NCBI RefSeq assembly: GCF_000003605.2
Contig: NW_003113975.1
Span: 20,365 to 40,841, forward strand
Origin: Saccoglossus kowalevskii
Taxonomy: Eukaryota; Hemichordata; Enteropneusta; Harrimaniidae
Length of the DNA: 20,477 nt
Direction: 5' to 3'
The notes below the pieces were generated by a model that had not been told where the DNA came from, ran no database searches, and worked only from the letters and a program-made list of their open reading frames with translations. Positions 20,331 through 20,477 of this stretch are shown here, piece by piece (the first letter of the stretch is position 1; every line of letters starts with the position of its first letter). A program made the position numbers and the translations under genes.

Positions 20331-20477
20331 TATACTCAGCGTACAATATATACTCAGTGTACAATATACACTCAGTGTACAATATACACTCAGTGTACAA
20401 TATACACTCAGTATACATTATATACTCAGTATACATTATATACTCAGTGTACAATATACACTCAGTGTACAATATAT
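20331..20477. repeat. 18-bp minisatellite in ALKBH7 intron 3, running off the window
   Basis: Eight full 18-bp units (20331-20474) plus 3 bp at the edge. Phased differently, two unit types occur: CAGTGTACAATATACACT and CAGTATACATTATATACT. Each is a hairpin with 6-bp arms and a 5-bp loop. The array continues to the right, so its length is unknown. Confidence 0.92.

Noticed and set aside
20331-20477. CRISPR-like array
   Set aside because: Units are directly adjacent with no unique spacers, and the host is eukaryotic; it is a minisatellite.

Overview
This window looks like nuclear DNA from an invertebrate animal. It is AT-rich, the genes are split by short GT-AG introns, and the intervening DNA carries decayed LINE tails, MITE-like palindromes and a tRNA-derived SINE. 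The repeat types would suit a lophotrochozoan such as a mollusc, but that placement is inference and not certain. No bacterial, plasmid or viral gene was seen.

Three protein-coding genes were recognised by joining exons by eye. (1) Plus strand, 606-3690: the last four coding exons of TECR, the very-long-chain trans-2,3-enoyl-CoA reductase of the ER; its 5' part lies outside the window. (2) Minus strand, 15072 down to 7974: a complete CFAP57 (WDR65) coding sequence in 16 exons. These join without a frame break into 1220 residues, with WD40 repeats in the N-terminal half and a long coiled coil in the C-terminal half. It is an axonemal protein of motile cilia. (3) Plus strand, 16563 to beyond 20160: the first three coding exons of ALKBH7, a mitochondrial Fe(II)/2-oxoglutarate dioxygenase; the rest lies to the right.

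Layout: 1-605 is a TECR intron holding a decayed LINE 3' end whose AT-repeat tail runs into a TECR splice acceptor. 3691-7973 is a 4.3 kb convergent intergenic region between the TECR and CFAP57 3' ends, with at least three palindromic MITE-like elements and older repeats. 7974-15072 is CFAP57, with compact introns, one of which holds a SINE-like insertion flanked by a 13-bp direct repeat. 15073-16562 is a divergent CFAP57/ALKBH7 promoter region with a near-consensus RFX X-box, as expected for a ciliary gene. 16875-18977 is ALKBH7 intron 1, with a second decayed LINE tail on the minus strand. From 20331 to the window edge runs an 18-bp minisatellite in which nearly every unit junction can form a hairpin with matched arms.

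The three genes act in separate places (ER fatty-acid elongation, axoneme, mitochondrial matrix), and nothing suggests they form one pathway. I found no convincing new gene system. The most unusual signals are the minisatellite with covarying arms, a triple DR1 nuclear-receptor-type motif in a TECR intron, the X-box in the divergent promoter, the LINE tail at a splice acceptor, and a GTNNGT tandem donor in ALKBH7.
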